Assembly: GCF_902832885.1 (NCBI RefSeq)
Contig: NZ_CADFDK010000003.1
Coordinates: forward strand, 124,001 to 188,000
Length of the DNA stretch: 64,000 nt
Direction of reading: 5' to 3'
Source: Burkholderia seminalis DSM 23518
GTDB lineage: Bacteria; Pseudomonadota; Gammaproteobacteria; Burkholderiales; Burkholderiaceae
Part shown: positions 34,973 to 43,518 of the stretch, piece after piece
How the letters are laid out: every line of letters begins with the position of its first letter
Position numbering within the stretch: position 1 is the stretch's first letter
Notes under the pieces: generated by a model
The model's input: only the letters and a program-made list of their open reading frames with translations
Databases searched by the model: none
Told to the model about the DNA's origin: nothing
Translations under genes and position numbers: made by a program

Positions 34973-36291
34973 TACGTATTCTCCTTGCGGTGGGCGAGTA
35001 AGCCCGGCGTGGCGGCCACGGGCGTGCGCCGGCCGGTGCCGGCCGAGGTGCCGGCGCGCTGCGGGTGCGCGACGTCGCGGTAGATGTCGACGAGCCGGTC
35101 GGCCACGCCTTGCCACGTGTAGTGCCGGTGCGCGCGCAGGTAGGCGGCGCGCCCGAGGGCCTCGCACAGATCCGGTTGCGCACGCAACTGCACGAGGCGT
35201 GCGGCTAGCGCAGCCGGGTCGCGCGGCGGCACCAGGTAGCCGGTCGTGCCGTCGTCGACCGTCGTGCGGATGCCGCCCACGTCGCTGCCGATCACCGGCG
35301 TCGCGCAGGCCATCGCCTCGACCGGGGTGATGCCGAACGGCTCGTACCACGGCGTCGTCACGAACACGTCGGCGGCGCTGTAGTACAGGTGCAGCGCGTC
35401 GCGCTCGCGCCGGCCGACGAAGGTCACGCGGTTGGCGATCCCCAGTTCGTGCGCGAACGCGGCGAGCCGTGCGAGTTCCGGATCGCGCGCGGGGTCGGGC
35501 GTCGCCTGGCTGCCGCCGACGACATAGAGGTGCGTCGGCCGCCGCGGATCGCGCGGCATGCGCGCGAGCGCGTCGATCACCGTGTCGATACCCTTGCGCG
35601 GCACGAGGCGGCCGAGCTGCAGCACGACGAACGCGTCCTGCCGCCAGCCGAGCCGCGCGCGCGCGTCGACGCGCGGCACCGGCCGGAATTCCTGAAGATC
35701 GAAGCCGCACGGCACGATCTCGATGCGGGTCTTGTCGGCGCGATAGTGCGTGATCAGGTCGAGCGCGTCCTGCGGGCATTCGGCGATCAGGCGATCCGAG
35801 CGCCGCGCGAGCGTGTCCTCGATCGCGAAACGCGCGTCCGGGAACCCGTCGGCCGCGCCCTGGTGCAGGCGCCGCACGCGGCCGAGCGCGTGGAACGTGG
35901 TGACGAACGGAATGCCGAGCTGCCGCTTCACGCGCAGCGCGACGTCGCCCGACATGAAGAAGTTCGCGTGCATCACGTCGACCGGGTGGGGTTCGCGCCG
36001 CATGCGCGCGATCATCGCGTCCGCGAACGCGACCATGTACGGCAACAGCTTCTCCTTGGGCACGTCCGACGGCGGTCCGGCCCGCACGTGGATCACGCGC
36101 ATGCGCGTGCCGATCGGCACGACGTCCGGCAGGTGCGGATTGTCGCAACGCGTGTAGACGTCGACGTCGAGCCCGCGCTCGGCCAGTTGCTTCGCGACGT
36201 TCGCGACATAGATGTTCTGGCCGCCGGCGTCGACACCGCCGATCACCCCCAGCGGCGACGCATGTTCACTGATCAACGCGATTCTTTGCAT
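34972..36291 (-). CDS. Glycosyltransferase family 4 (sucrose-phosphate synthase-like)
   Basis: This is a 439-residue retaining GT-B enzyme. The N-terminus [20 protein letters not shown] is typical of the group that includes sucrose-phosphate synthase and MshA. The donor motif is [26 protein letters not shown] precedes the ATG at 36291. It forms a two-gene unit with the UDP-xylose synthase, so it may use UDP-xylose or a related sugar. The exact product is not known. Confidence 0.87.
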   Translation of the reverse strand: MQRIALISEHASPLGVIGGVDAGGQNIYVANVAKQLAERGLDVDVYTRCDNPHLPDVVPIGTRMRVIHVRAGPPSDVPKEKLLPYMVAFADAMIARMRREPHPVDVMHANFFMSGDVALRVKRQLGIPFVTTFHALGRVRRLHQGAADGFPDARFAIEDTLARRSDRLIAECPQDALDLITHYRADKTRIEIVPCGFDLQEFRPVPRVDARARLGWRQDAFVVLQLGRLVPRKGIDTVIDALARMPRDPRRPTHLYVVGGSQATPDPARDPELARLAAFAHELGIANRVTFVGRRERDALHLYYSAADVFVTTPWYEPFGITPVEAMACATPVIGSDVGGIRTTVDDGTTGYLVPPRDPAALAARLVQLRAQPDLCEALGRAAYLRAHRHYTWQGVADRLVDIYRDVAHPQRAGTSAGTGRRTPVAATPGLLAHRKENT

Positions 36292-36346
36292 GGCATTGCT
36301 CCCGGTATCGGGGCCGCGCAGACGGGCCGCCGTTGTCGCTCGTTCG

Positions 36347-36360
36347 GCAAACGGCATGCC
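36347..36360 (-). promoter_or_regulatory. Candidate sigma-54 promoter (GGCATGCCGTTTGC), minus strand
   Basis: It matches GGCAY-N5-TTGC on the minus strand. Predicted start is about 36335, 44 bases before the glycosyltransferase. It is divergent from the promoter at 36470. Confidence 0.6.
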
Positions 36361-36403
36361 CGGTGCATTGCCGGGGAAACCGCTTCCCGGCGTGCCGAAA
36401 AAA

Positions 36404-36418
36404 TTACAACGCGTTGGA
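36404..36418. promoter_or_regulatory. Candidate shared activator site TTACAA-CGCG-TTGGA
   Basis: This imperfect dyad lies between two divergent sigma-54 promoters, 44 bases from one -24 element and 52 from the other. It resembles the TTGCAA-type dyads at other promoters here. It could serve both directions. Confidence 0.35.
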
Positions 36419-36469
36419 TGAAAGGGCGTCCGATCGCGGTTTCCCGCGTACTTGCGCCGCTGCCGGCAC

Positions 36470-36483
36470 GGCACACGACTTGC
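36470..36483 (+). promoter_or_regulatory. Candidate sigma-54 promoter (GGCACACGACTTGC)
   Basis: It matches GGCAY-N5-TTGC. Predicted start is about 36495, 40 bases before the BON gene at 36535. Confidence 0.7.
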
Positions 36484-36534
36484 GCGGGGGATACGCACCC
36501 GCCGGCCAGGCCGGCCTGACAAAAGGAGGTCACG

Positions 36535-36930
36535 ATGAAGTCATTCCCGCTGCAAGCCCGCTCTCCCCGAAACCGCCGTCGGCACGCGTTGCGCGCCGGC
36601 ATGGCGGTCGCGATCGCCGCCGCCGCGGCGTGCGCGGTGATCGCGCCGAACGCGAGCGCGGCAGGCGACGACGCCGCCGCCTCGTCGTCATCGCAATCGA
36701 GCACGGGCACGAAGATTCGCGACGCGACGATCACGACCAAGGCGAAAGCCGAACTCGTCGGCACGAGCGGCCTGTCGGCCGGCGACATCCACGTGAAGAC
36801 GCGGCACGGCACGGTGACGCTCACCGGCAGCGTGCCGGACGAGCAGCAGCGCACGCAGGCCGTGAGCGTCGTGAAGCAGGTCGACGGCGTGCAGGGCGTG
36901 CGCGATCAATTGACCATCCGGCCCAAGTAA
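36535..36930 (+). CDS. Secreted BON domain protein (OsmY-like)
   Basis: This is a 131-residue protein with an Arg-rich N-terminus, hydrophobic segment (MAVAIAAAAACAVIAPNASA) and likely signal cleavage near residue 43. One BON domain follows (IRDATITTKAKAELVGTSG, then VKTRHGTVTLTGSVPDEQ). OsmY-type proteins act in the periplasm in osmotic and envelope stress. AAAAGGAGG precedes the ATG. It leads a likely four-gene unit with the SDR, DUF2795 and membrane proteins downstream. Confidence 0.88.
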   Translation: MKSFPLQARSPRNRRRHALRAGMAVAIAAAAACAVIAPNASAAGDDAAASSSSQSSTGTKIRDATITTKAKAELVGTSGLSAGDIHVKTRHGTVTLTGSVPDEQQRTQAVSVVKQVDGVQGVRDQLTIRPK

Positions 36931-36957
36931 CGGGCGCCGCGCCCAGGGAGTCCAGTG

Positions 36958-37986
36958 ATGAACTGCATGCTCAAACCGGTCGGCGAACAGACGATCGTGA
37001 TCACCGGCGCGACGAGCGGCATCGGCCTCGTCACCGCGCGCAAGGCGGCACGGCGCGGCGCGAAGCTCGTGCTGTTCGCGCGCAACGAGGACGCGCTGAA
37101 CACGCTGTGCGAGGAAATCCGCCAGCACGGCGGCCTGGCGGTGCCGGTCGCCGGCGACGTCGGCAACGTCGAGGATCTGCAGCGCGCGGCCGCGAAAGCG
37201 GCCGACACTTACGGCGGCTTCGACACGTGGGTCAACAACGCGGGCGTGTCGATCTTCGGCACGGCGGCCGCGGTGCCGCTCGAGGACCAGCGGCGGCTGT
37301 TCGACACCAACTACTGGGGCGTCGTGCACGGCTCGCTCGTCGCGGCCGATCATTTCCGGCGCAAAAGCGATTTCCACGGCGGCGCGATCATCAACATGGG
37401 CAGCGAGGCGTCCGATGCGCCGGTGCCGCTGCAGAGCGCGTACGTCGCATCGAAGCATGCGGTGAAGGGCTTCACCGATTCGCTGCGGCTCGAGATGGAG
37501 TCGGACCGTCTGCCGGTGTCGATCACGCTGATCAAGCCGGCCGCGATCGACACGATGTTCGTGATGCACGCGAAGAACTACATGAACGTCGAGGCGAAGC
37601 TGCCGCCGCCGATCTACGACCCCGATCTCGTCGCCGACGCGATCCTGTTCGCGGCCGCGCACCCGCGCCGCACGCTGTTCGTCGGCGGTGCCGCGAAATT
37701 CACGTCGGCGAGCGCGTATCACGCGCCGCGCCTGTTCGATCGCGTGGCGGCCACGCTGTTCTCGCGCGGCCAGCGCACGGTGCGGCCGGCACGGCCGCGC
37801 GACGACAACGCGTTGTACGAGTCGCGCCACGCGCTGCACGAGCGCGAAGGGATGGACGGCCCGGTGCTGCGCGGCTGCGCGTACAACGCGGTGGTGCAGC
37901 GGCCGAAGGTGGCCGGCGCGGTCGCGCTGGGCGCGGCGGCGCTGGTGTTCGCCGCGCTGGCGCGTTCGCGCCGGACATCCACGTGA
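36958..37986 (+). CDS. Short-chain dehydrogenase/reductase with C-terminal membrane segment
   Basis: This is a 342-residue SDR: cofactor motif TGATSGIGLVTA, NNAGVS, and catalytic YVASK in LQSAYVASKHAVKGF. An extra C-terminal part ends in a hydrophobic helix (AGAVALGAAALVFAALA), suggesting membrane attachment. The start at 36958 is preceded by AGGGAG. It follows the BON gene by 27 bases. The substrate is unknown; the fused tail fits a membrane-lipid or quinone-linked substrate, which is a guess. Confidence 0.85.
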   Translation: MNCMLKPVGEQTIVITGATSGIGLVTARKAARRGAKLVLFARNEDALNTLCEEIRQHGGLAVPVAGDVGNVEDLQRAAAKAADTYGGFDTWVNNAGVSIFGTAAAVPLEDQRRLFDTNYWGVVHGSLVAADHFRRKSDFHGGAIINMGSEASDAPVPLQSAYVASKHAVKGFTDSLRLEMESDRLPVSITLIKPAAIDTMFVMHAKNYMNVEAKLPPPIYDPDLVADAILFAAAHPRRTLFVGGAAKFTSASAYHAPRLFDRVAATLFSRGQRTVRPARPRDDNALYESRHALHEREGMDGPVLRGCAYNAVVQRPKVAGAVALGAAALVFAALARSRRTST

Positions 37987-38013
37987 TTTCATTCATTTGC
38001 AAAGGAGTTCGAC

Positions 38014-38313
38014 ATGACATCCCGACAACACACGGGCCACGAATACAGCCATTCGCGCGCGCACGAAGGCGAGCGCGTGCAGCAGGACCACGACAAGGGC
38101 GGCCACCAGACTGGGCACGGCAAGGCGCCGAGCCCGGTCGACGTGCAGAAGGCGCTGAAGGGCATGGACTATCCCGCGAGCAAGGCGGAAGTCGTCCAGT
38201 GCGCGGAACGTTCGCACGCGGACGCCGGTGTGCTCGACATGCTGCGCCGGATTCCCGATCGCGAGTACGCGACGCCGGCATCGGTATCGAAGGAACTCGG
38301 GCGGCTGATGTAA
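38014..38313 (+). CDS. DUF2795 domain-containing protein
   Basis: This is a 99-residue soluble protein. The N-terminal 35 residues are His-rich and polar; the DUF2795 part is VQKALKGMDYPASKAEVVQC, ending in an Asp/Arg-rich helix (MLRRIPDREY). AAAGGAG precedes the ATG. The family has no known function but is common in stress-related gene clusters of Burkholderia. Confidence 0.82.
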   Translation: MTSRQHTGHEYSHSRAHEGERVQQDHDKGGHQTGHGKAPSPVDVQKALKGMDYPASKAEVVQCAERSHADAGVLDMLRRIPDREYATPASVSKELGRLM

Positions 38314-38379
38314 GTGCCGCCGCGTCGCGCCGCGCGGGTTGCCGCGCGCGGCGCCTGACCCGTCACGAGGAGGACGAGC

Positions 38380-38946
38380 ATGGCGATGATCGTCGCAGGC
38401 CGCTTCACGACGTTCGATGAAGCGGAAGGTGGGGCGCGCCACCTTTACGAGCGCGCGTTCGGCCCGGACGACGTATCGATCTTCTTTCTGAATCCGGGCG
38501 GCCAGCATGCGCGCTTTCCGATCGGCGGCGACGTGTATGCCGATACGGCGGCGAAGCCGGGCGGCCGCGGCGCGATGATCGGTGCGATGCGCGGGTTGCT
38601 GATCGGCGCCGCGGTGGGGCTGGTCGTCTATGCGGTCGGCGTGCGCTACTGGTTCGTGCCCGCGGCCGGCGCGCTGGCCGGCGCGTATCTCGGCGCGTTC
38701 GGCGGTGCGCTCGGCCGGATGCGCGGCGAGCCGGCCGAAGGCAAGGGCACGCTCGAGCGGAGCGAAACGGGCGTGATTCTCGCCGCGCGCGTGACGCCCG
38801 ACACGGCGAGCACGGCCGAAGACGTGCTGCGCGCGACTGGCGCGCGCTCGATCGAGCGCGTCGAAGGCGACTGGCAGGACGGCGAATGGCGCGATTTCGA
38901 CCCGGTCCGCCGGCCGGACGAACCCGCGTCGGGCGGCCCGCGCTGA
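38380..38946 (+). CDS. Conserved hypothetical membrane protein
   Basis: This is a 188-residue protein. A soluble N-terminal ferredoxin-like part (MIVAGRFTTFDEAEGGARHL) is followed by two Gly-rich membrane helices (AMRGLLIGAAVGLVVYAVG and FVPAAGALAGAYLGAFGG) and a soluble tail. This layout is like general-stress 17M or DUF1269-type glycine-zipper proteins. GAGGAGG precedes the start. Confidence 0.75.
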   Translation: MAMIVAGRFTTFDEAEGGARHLYERAFGPDDVSIFFLNPGGQHARFPIGGDVYADTAAKPGGRGAMIGAMRGLLIGAAVGLVVYAVGVRYWFVPAAGALAGAYLGAFGGALGRMRGEPAEGKGTLERSETGVILAARVTPDTASTAEDVLRATGARSIERVEGDWQDGEWRDFDPVRRPDEPASGGPR

Positions 38947-38958
38947 GTACGCGCTTTC

Positions 38959-38974
38959 CTGCATGCGCTTGCAA
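38959..38974. promoter_or_regulatory. Candidate activator site CTGCAT-GCGC-TTGCAA
   Basis: This dyad lies 52 bases upstream of the -24 element at 39026 and resembles the perfect dyad at 15326-15342. Confidence 0.4.
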
Positions 38975-39025
38975 CGCCGACCGGGAAAACGCGGCAGCAG
39001 CGCCGCGCGCCCGCGGGTCGCGCGC

Positions 39026-39039
39026 GGCATGCCGCTTGC
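39026..39039 (+). promoter_or_regulatory. Candidate sigma-54 promoter (GGCATGCCGCTTGC)
   Basis: It matches GGCAY-N5-TTGC. Predicted start is about 39051, 23 bases before the SDR gene at 39074. Confidence 0.6.
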
Positions 39040-39073
39040 GCAACAGGAATGGCACCCGTTCAAGGAGGAACCG

Positions 39074-39931
39074 ATGACTACCGCACAGACGCCCCCGCCC
39101 CAGCAGCAACGCCATCAACCGGGCACCGAACGCGACATGCATCCGAAGCCGCGCGACGACGCGGCCGACTACGTCGGCAGCGGCAAGCTGGCCGGCAAGG
39201 TCGCGCTCGTGACGGGCGGCGACAGCGGGATCGGCCGCGCGGTCGCGGTCGGTTTCGCGAAGGAAGGCGCGGATGTCGCGATCGTTTATCTGAAGGAGTC
39301 CGACGATGCGGCGCACACGAAGCGGCTGGTCGAGCAGGCCGGCCGGCGTTGCGAGGCGATCGCGTGCGACGTCGGCGAGCGCCGGCAGGCACGCGACGCG
39401 GTGGCGCGCACGGTCGAGCGGCTCGGCCGGCTCGACGTGCTGGTCAACAACGCGGGCGAGCAGCATCCGCAACCGGGCATCGAGGACGTGACCGAGGAAC
39501 AGCTCGAACGCACCTTCCGCACGAACGTGTACGGCATGTTCTTCTGCACGCAGGCCGCGCTGCCGCATATGCAGCATGGCGGGCGGATCGTCAACACGGC
39601 GTCGGTGACGGCCTATCACGGCAGCCCGAGGCTGCCCGACTACTCGGCGACCAAGGGCGCGATCGTCGCGTTCACGCGTTCGCTGGCGATCGAGCTGGCC
39701 GAACGCGACATCCGCGTCAACGCAGTTGCGCCGGGGCCGATCTGGACGCCGCTGATCCCGTCGACCTTCACCGCCGAACAGGTCGCGAAGTTCGGCTCGA
39801 ACGTGCCGCTCAAGCGGCCGGGGCAGCCGGACGAACTGATCGACTGCTACGTACTGCTCGCGTCGGACGGCGCGAGCTACATGACGGGGCAGACGCTGCA
39901 CCCGAACGGCGGCTCGATCGTCGGTGGCTGA
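39074..39931 (+). CDS. Short-chain dehydrogenase/reductase, YghA-like
   Basis: This is a 285-residue SDR with a polar 40-residue N-terminal extension, cofactor motif TGGDSGIGRAVA, NNAGEQHP and catalytic LPDYSATKGAI. Its closest recognisable group is YghA/GsiB-like general-stress reductases (HPNGGSIVGG at the end). AAGGAGG precedes the ATG. It heads a unit with the DUF4142 gene and ends before a terminator at 40597. Confidence 0.87.
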   Translation: MTTAQTPPPQQQRHQPGTERDMHPKPRDDAADYVGSGKLAGKVALVTGGDSGIGRAVAVGFAKEGADVAIVYLKESDDAAHTKRLVEQAGRRCEAIACDVGERRQARDAVARTVERLGRLDVLVNNAGEQHPQPGIEDVTEEQLERTFRTNVYGMFFCTQAALPHMQHGGRIVNTASVTAYHGSPRLPDYSATKGAIVAFTRSLAIELAERDIRVNAVAPGPIWTPLIPSTFTAEQVAKFGSNVPLKRPGQPDELIDCYVLLASDGASYMTGQTLHPNGGSIVGG

Positions 39932-39972
39932 CGGCCGCCGGCGGCTTCCACGCAAGCACTAGGAGAAAGCAG

Positions 39973-40578
39973 ATGAGACATCCGGACTGGACGATCGCGA
40001 TGCTCGCCGCAGGCGCGTTCGCCGTGTCGGGGCTCGCCCGCGCGCAGGCGCCGAGCGAGCCGCCCGCTTCGAATTCGCACGTGCCGGGCGGCGTGATCAA
40101 TCCGTCGTCGGGCGCGGGCGATGCGCGGATCGCGAAGGCGCCGCAAGGCGGCGACGCGGAATTCATCGACAAGGCCGCGCTCGCCGGCAAGGCCGAGGTG
40201 CAGGCGAGCCAGCTCGCGCTGAAGCAGGCGCAGTCGCCGGACGTGCGCGCATTCGCGAAGCGGATGGTGAGCGATCACGGCAAGGCGAATGCACGGCTCA
40301 CCGAGCTCGCCGCGAGCAAGGGCATGAAGCCGCAGGTCGAACAGATTTCGGACCCCGACGTCGAGGCGCTGCGCGGCAAGAACGGCCACGACTTCGACGT
40401 CGCGTATGTCGCGGCGGTCGGCCCCGACGCGCACCGCAAGGCGGTCGCTTTGTTCGAAAGCGAGGCGCGCGACGGCAGGGATCCGCAGTTGCGCGAATTC
40501 GCGAGCGCCACGCTGCCGACGCTCCGGCATCACCTGAGCATGGCGCAGGCGCTCGAACGCAAGGTGGGCGCGCGATAA
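39973..40578 (+). CDS. DUF4142 exported protein (ferritin-like fold)
   Basis: This is a 201-residue protein with a signal peptide (MLAAGAFAVSGLARAQA). The DUF4142 four-helix part includes FIDKAALAGKAEVQASQLAL and VRAFAKRMVSDHGKANARL. Family members are periplasmic or outer-membrane proteins of unknown function with a ferritin-like bundle. AGGAGA precedes the start. Confidence 0.85.
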   Translation: MRHPDWTIAMLAAGAFAVSGLARAQAPSEPPASNSHVPGGVINPSSGAGDARIAKAPQGGDAEFIDKAALAGKAEVQASQLALKQAQSPDVRAFAKRMVSDHGKANARLTELAASKGMKPQVEQISDPDVEALRGKNGHDFDVAYVAAVGPDAHRKAVALFESEARDGRDPQLREFASATLPTLRHHLSMAQALERKVGAR

Positions 40579-40596
40579 CGCGTGCCCGTTCAACCC

Positions 40597-40622
40597 CGGG
40601 CCGCATGCGCGGCCCGTTTTTT
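40597..40622 (+). terminator. Rho-independent terminator
   Basis: An 8-base stem CGGGCCGC / GCGGCCCG with loop ATGC is followed by six T. It lies just 15 bases before the next ATG on the same strand, so it may also attenuate read-through into the ferritin-like gene. Confidence 0.85.
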
Positions 40623-40636
40623 CCGGAGAGAGAGTC

Positions 40637-41245
40637 ATGGCCCATCGGCAACCGAAACACGAAGGCATCCGCGAATTACTCTGTCAGGCCTACGAAACCG
40701 AGCTTGGCGGCGCGAAGATCTACGAGGCCGCGCTGCAGTGCGCGACCGACGACGATCTGCACAAGGAGTGGGAGAAGTACCATCGCGAGACGCTGCATCA
40801 CCAGGAGGTGCTGCGCAAGGTGTTCGAGACGTTCGGCATGGACCTCGACGCGCAGTCGCCCGGACGCAGCGCGGTCGCGGCCACCGGCCAGTCGCTGGTC
40901 CACGTGATCGAGCAGGCGCAGAAGCACGCCGATCCTGCCGTCGCGCAGGTCGTCGCGGCGGAATGCGTGGTGCTCGCCGAAACCAAGGACCACCTGAACT
41001 GGGAGCTGATCGGCTACGCGGCCGACCAGTTGTCGGGCGATGCGGCGAAGACGCTGAAGGACGCGCACGACGAGGTCGAGGCCGACGAGGATCACCACCT
41101 GTATCACACGCGCGGCTGGGCGCGCGAGATGTGGATCGAGTCGATGGGCTTCAAGGCCGTGCTGCCGCCGCCGGAGGAAGTGAAGAAGGTCGAATCGGCG
41201 GCCGAGGCGGCGCGCGCCGAACGCTCGCGCGGCAAGATGATGTGA
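40637..41245 (+). CDS. Ferritin-like domain protein (possible iron binding)
   Basis: This is a 202-residue helical protein. Helix-borne metal-ligand candidates are visible: YETELGGAKIYEAAL, HRETLHHQEVLRKVFE, and EVEADEDHHLYHTRG. The pattern of Glu and His is that of ferritin-like/rubrerythrin-type bundles. GGAGAGAG precedes the ATG. It could store iron or protect against peroxide, consistent with the nearby NRAMP-like transporter and catalase, but this is inferred. Confidence 0.8.
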   Translation: MAHRQPKHEGIRELLCQAYETELGGAKIYEAALQCATDDDLHKEWEKYHRETLHHQEVLRKVFETFGMDLDAQSPGRSAVAATGQSLVHVIEQAQKHADPAVAQVVAAECVVLAETKDHLNWELIGYAADQLSGDAAKTLKDAHDEVEADEDHHLYHTRGWAREMWIESMGFKAVLPPPEEVKKVESAAEAARAERSRGKMM

Positions 41246-41257
41246 CGCGCGATGCGG

Positions 41258-41287
41258 ACCGGGCAGCCGTTCGCGCGGCTGCCCGGT
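41258..41287. terminator. Hairpin between convergent genes
   Basis: A 12-base perfect stem (41258-41269 / 41276-41287) with a 6-base loop lies between the ferritin-like gene and the transporter gene. No T run follows on either strand; it is likely a bidirectional transcript end. Confidence 0.5.
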
Positions 41288-41312
41288 TGCCGACGCAACC
41301 GTCTCGTGACGC

Positions 41313-42623
41313 TCAGGTGAGCAGGTCGACGATCATCGTGGCCACGGCCGCGGCCATCAACGCGACCGCGAGCCAGCCGAACGCTTGCGCTGCCGGACCG
41401 CTCCCGGACTGCCCGGCAGCGTCGCGCTGCCTTGCGAGCAGCATCACGAGCACGAGCATCGGCAACGCCGCGACGCCGTTGAGCACGGCGCTCCAGTACA
41501 GCGCCCGGATCGGATCGATCGGGCCGACGCAAATCGCGATGCCGACGATCACACATAGCACCAGTACCGCGTAGAACGCGGGCGCGCGCCGCACGGGTTC
41601 GTTCAGCCCTTCGCGAAACCGCCAGGCTTCCGCGCAGCCATACGCGGCGCTGCCGGCGAACGCCGGAATCGCGAGCAGCCCGCAGCCGACGATGCCGAAC
41701 GCGAACACGACGAACGCGGCTTCGCCGGCGATCGGCCGCAGCGCCTCGGCCGCTTGCGCGGTGGTGCCGATATCGTGCCGGCCGTGCGCGAAGAACACGG
41801 CCGCACCGATCACCATGATGCAGAACGACACCGCATTGGTGACGATCATGCCCGTCCACGTGTCGAGCGTGACGCGCCGCTCGGTGCCGGCCTGCGTATC
41901 GGTCTGCGTGCCGGTCCCCTCGTCGCGCTGTTCGGCCGCGGTTTCCTCGACTTCGAGCGCGGCCTGCCACACGAACAGGTACGGGCTCAGCGTCGTGCCG
42001 AGCACGGCGACCGCGGTCGTCGCATACGCGTGCGTGAACGCGATCTGCGGCAGCACGAGCGCATGCAGCACGCCGCGCCAGTCGACATGAACGAGGCCGA
42101 GTTCGAGCACGTACGCGATCAGCCCGAGCGTCATCCATTTCAGCCAGCGCGCATAGCGTTCGTACGACAGCGTCACCTGCAGCGCGAGCGAGGCGATTCC
42201 GTAGAGCGGCGCATACCAGTAGCCGCGGCCGCCGGCGACGAGCGCCGTCGCGTCACCCATCGCCGCGAGATCGGCGCCGACGTTCACGACGTTGACCACC
42301 GCGACCATCACGATCAGCGCCTTCGCGAGACGGTCGGAGAAGTGCGTGCGAATGCCGGCGACGAGGCCTTCGCGGTTGCGGCGTCCGACGAAGGCCGCCG
42401 CGAGCTGCACGGCGACCATCATCGGCAGCGTGACGACGATCATCCAAAGCATGTTGAAACCGAACTGGCTGCCGGCCTGCGCGTAGACCGCGATGTTGCT
42501 CGGATCGGCATCGGATGCGCCCGCGAGCAGTCCTGGGCCGAGCCGCTTGTACCAGGGTTTCGCCGTGGCGGCGGCGGGCGAGGTCACGGCCGCCGGCCCT
42601 GCGCCTGGGTCCGGCGCACTCAT
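41313..42623 (-). CDS. NRAMP-related divalent metal transporter
   Basis: This is a 436-residue inner-membrane protein with about eleven helices. TM1 reads GASDADPSNIAVYAQAGSQF (canonical NRAMP DPGN replaced by DPSN). TM6 reads LGTTLSPYLFVWQAALEVEE, where canonical Mn/Fe transporters have MPHN. These changes place it in the NRAMP-related branch whose substrate is uncertain (Mg or other ions). The start overlaps the stop of the upstream glycosylase gene (ATGA). Confidence 0.85.
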   Translation of the reverse strand: MSAPDPGAGPAAVTSPAAATAKPWYKRLGPGLLAGASDADPSNIAVYAQAGSQFGFNMLWMIVVTLPMMVAVQLAAAFVGRRNREGLVAGIRTHFSDRLAKALIVMVAVVNVVNVGADLAAMGDATALVAGGRGYWYAPLYGIASLALQVTLSYERYARWLKWMTLGLIAYVLELGLVHVDWRGVLHALVLPQIAFTHAYATTAVAVLGTTLSPYLFVWQAALEVEETAAEQRDEGTGTQTDTQAGTERRVTLDTWTGMIVTNAVSFCIMVIGAAVFFAHGRHDIGTTAQAAEALRPIAGEAAFVVFAFGIVGCGLLAIPAFAGSAAYGCAEAWRFREGLNEPVRRAPAFYAVLVLCVIVGIAICVGPIDPIRALYWSAVLNGVAALPMLVLVMLLARQRDAAGQSGSGPAAQAFGWLAVALMAAAVATMIVDLLT

Positions 42624-43327
42624 CCGGCGTTGCCGTGCGCGCCGCGCGTGCCGCCGCGGCGTGCGTCGCGCGCGAGGTCCGATGCGGTGCGCAGCGCGTC
42701 GACGAGCGTCCGGTACGCGTGCTCGCGCGAATCGGCGCCGCGCGTGCGCAGCACGTACGACGGATGATAGGTCGCGACGACGAGCTGCCCGCCGGCGGTA
42801 CGCACCGGCGCGCGCGTGCGCTCGAGCGTCGCGTCGTGGTCCTGCAGCACCGCGCGCAGCGCCGTGGCGCCGAGCGCGACGACCACCCGCGGGCGCACCG
42901 CATCGAGTTCGCGTTCGAGCCAGTAGCGGCACGCGGCCACCTCCCGCTGCGCGGGCGTCTTGTGCAGCCGCCGCTTGCCGCGCGGTTCCCATTTGAAGTG
43001 CTTGACCGCGTTGGTCAGGTACACATGCGTGCGTTCGATCCCGGCTTCGTCGAGCGCGCGGTCGAGCAGGCGGCCGGCCGCGCCGACGAACGGCAGGCCC
43101 GCGCGGTCTTCCTGGTCGCCCGGCTGCTCGCCGACCAGCATGATCGACGCGTCGCGCGGTCCCGCGCCGGGCACCGGCTGCGTCGCGTGTTCCCACAGCG
43201 TGCAGCGGCGGCACGCGTCGAGCGTCGGCGGCGCGTCGTCTTCGGCGGACGACGGTGTTGAGCGGCCCGGCGGCTGGCGGGTCACGCGGCGCGCCCCGCG
43301 CGAGTCGACGCCGGATCGCGCCGCCAT
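42620..43327 (-). CDS. UdgX-type uracil-DNA glycosylase
   Basis: This is a 235-residue glycosylase of the family 4/UdgX group. Visible are the catalytic block VGEQPGDQEDRAGLPFVGAA, Cys ligands (CRRCTLWEHA) for a [4Fe-4S] cluster, and the UdgX-specific loop RGKRRLHKTP whose His forms a covalent bond with DNA in the studied mycobacterial enzyme. The motif YHPSYVLR completes the fold. The start is uncertain: 43327 is an ATG without a good ribosome site. It probably repairs uracil in DNA. Confidence 0.85.
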   Translation of the reverse strand: MAARSGVDSRGARRVTRQPPGRSTPSSAEDDAPPTLDACRRCTLWEHATQPVPGAGPRDASIMLVGEQPGDQEDRAGLPFVGAAGRLLDRALDEAGIERTHVYLTNAVKHFKWEPRGKRRLHKTPAQREVAACRYWLERELDAVRPRVVVALGATALRAVLQDHDATLERTRAPVRTAGGQLVVATYHPSYVLRTRGADSREHAYRTLVDALRTASDLARDARRGGTRGAHGNAG

Positions 43328-43447
43328 CGGGGGGAACGGTCTGGCGCTCGGCCTGTCGCCCGCGCAGCGGGGTGCAGACCGGACGGAGAAAGCCGCATCG
43401 CTCGCATCAAGGACTCCCGTGTCGACGATGCGAACGACGCAGCAACC

Positions 43448-43461
43448 GGCATGCCGCGTGC
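43448..43461 (+). promoter_or_regulatory. Candidate sigma-54 promoter (GGCATGCCGCGTGC)
   Basis: The spacing is exact; the -12 element is GTGC. Predicted start is about 43473, 46 bases before the receiver gene. Confidence 0.45.
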
Positions 43462-43518
43462 GGTCGTGACGGGTGCGCGGCTTGCGGGGCCGTCCGGTCC
43501 AACGACAGGAGAAACGCG

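Noticed and set aside
38314-38379. GC-rich hairpin-like sequence before 38380 as a terminator
   Set aside because: No T run, imperfect arms and a closely following ribosome site; base composition explains it.
43328-43420. GGAGTCCTTGATGC on the minus strand upstream of the glycosylase
   Set aside because: Spacing fits but both elements deviate from consensus (GGAGT, ATGC).
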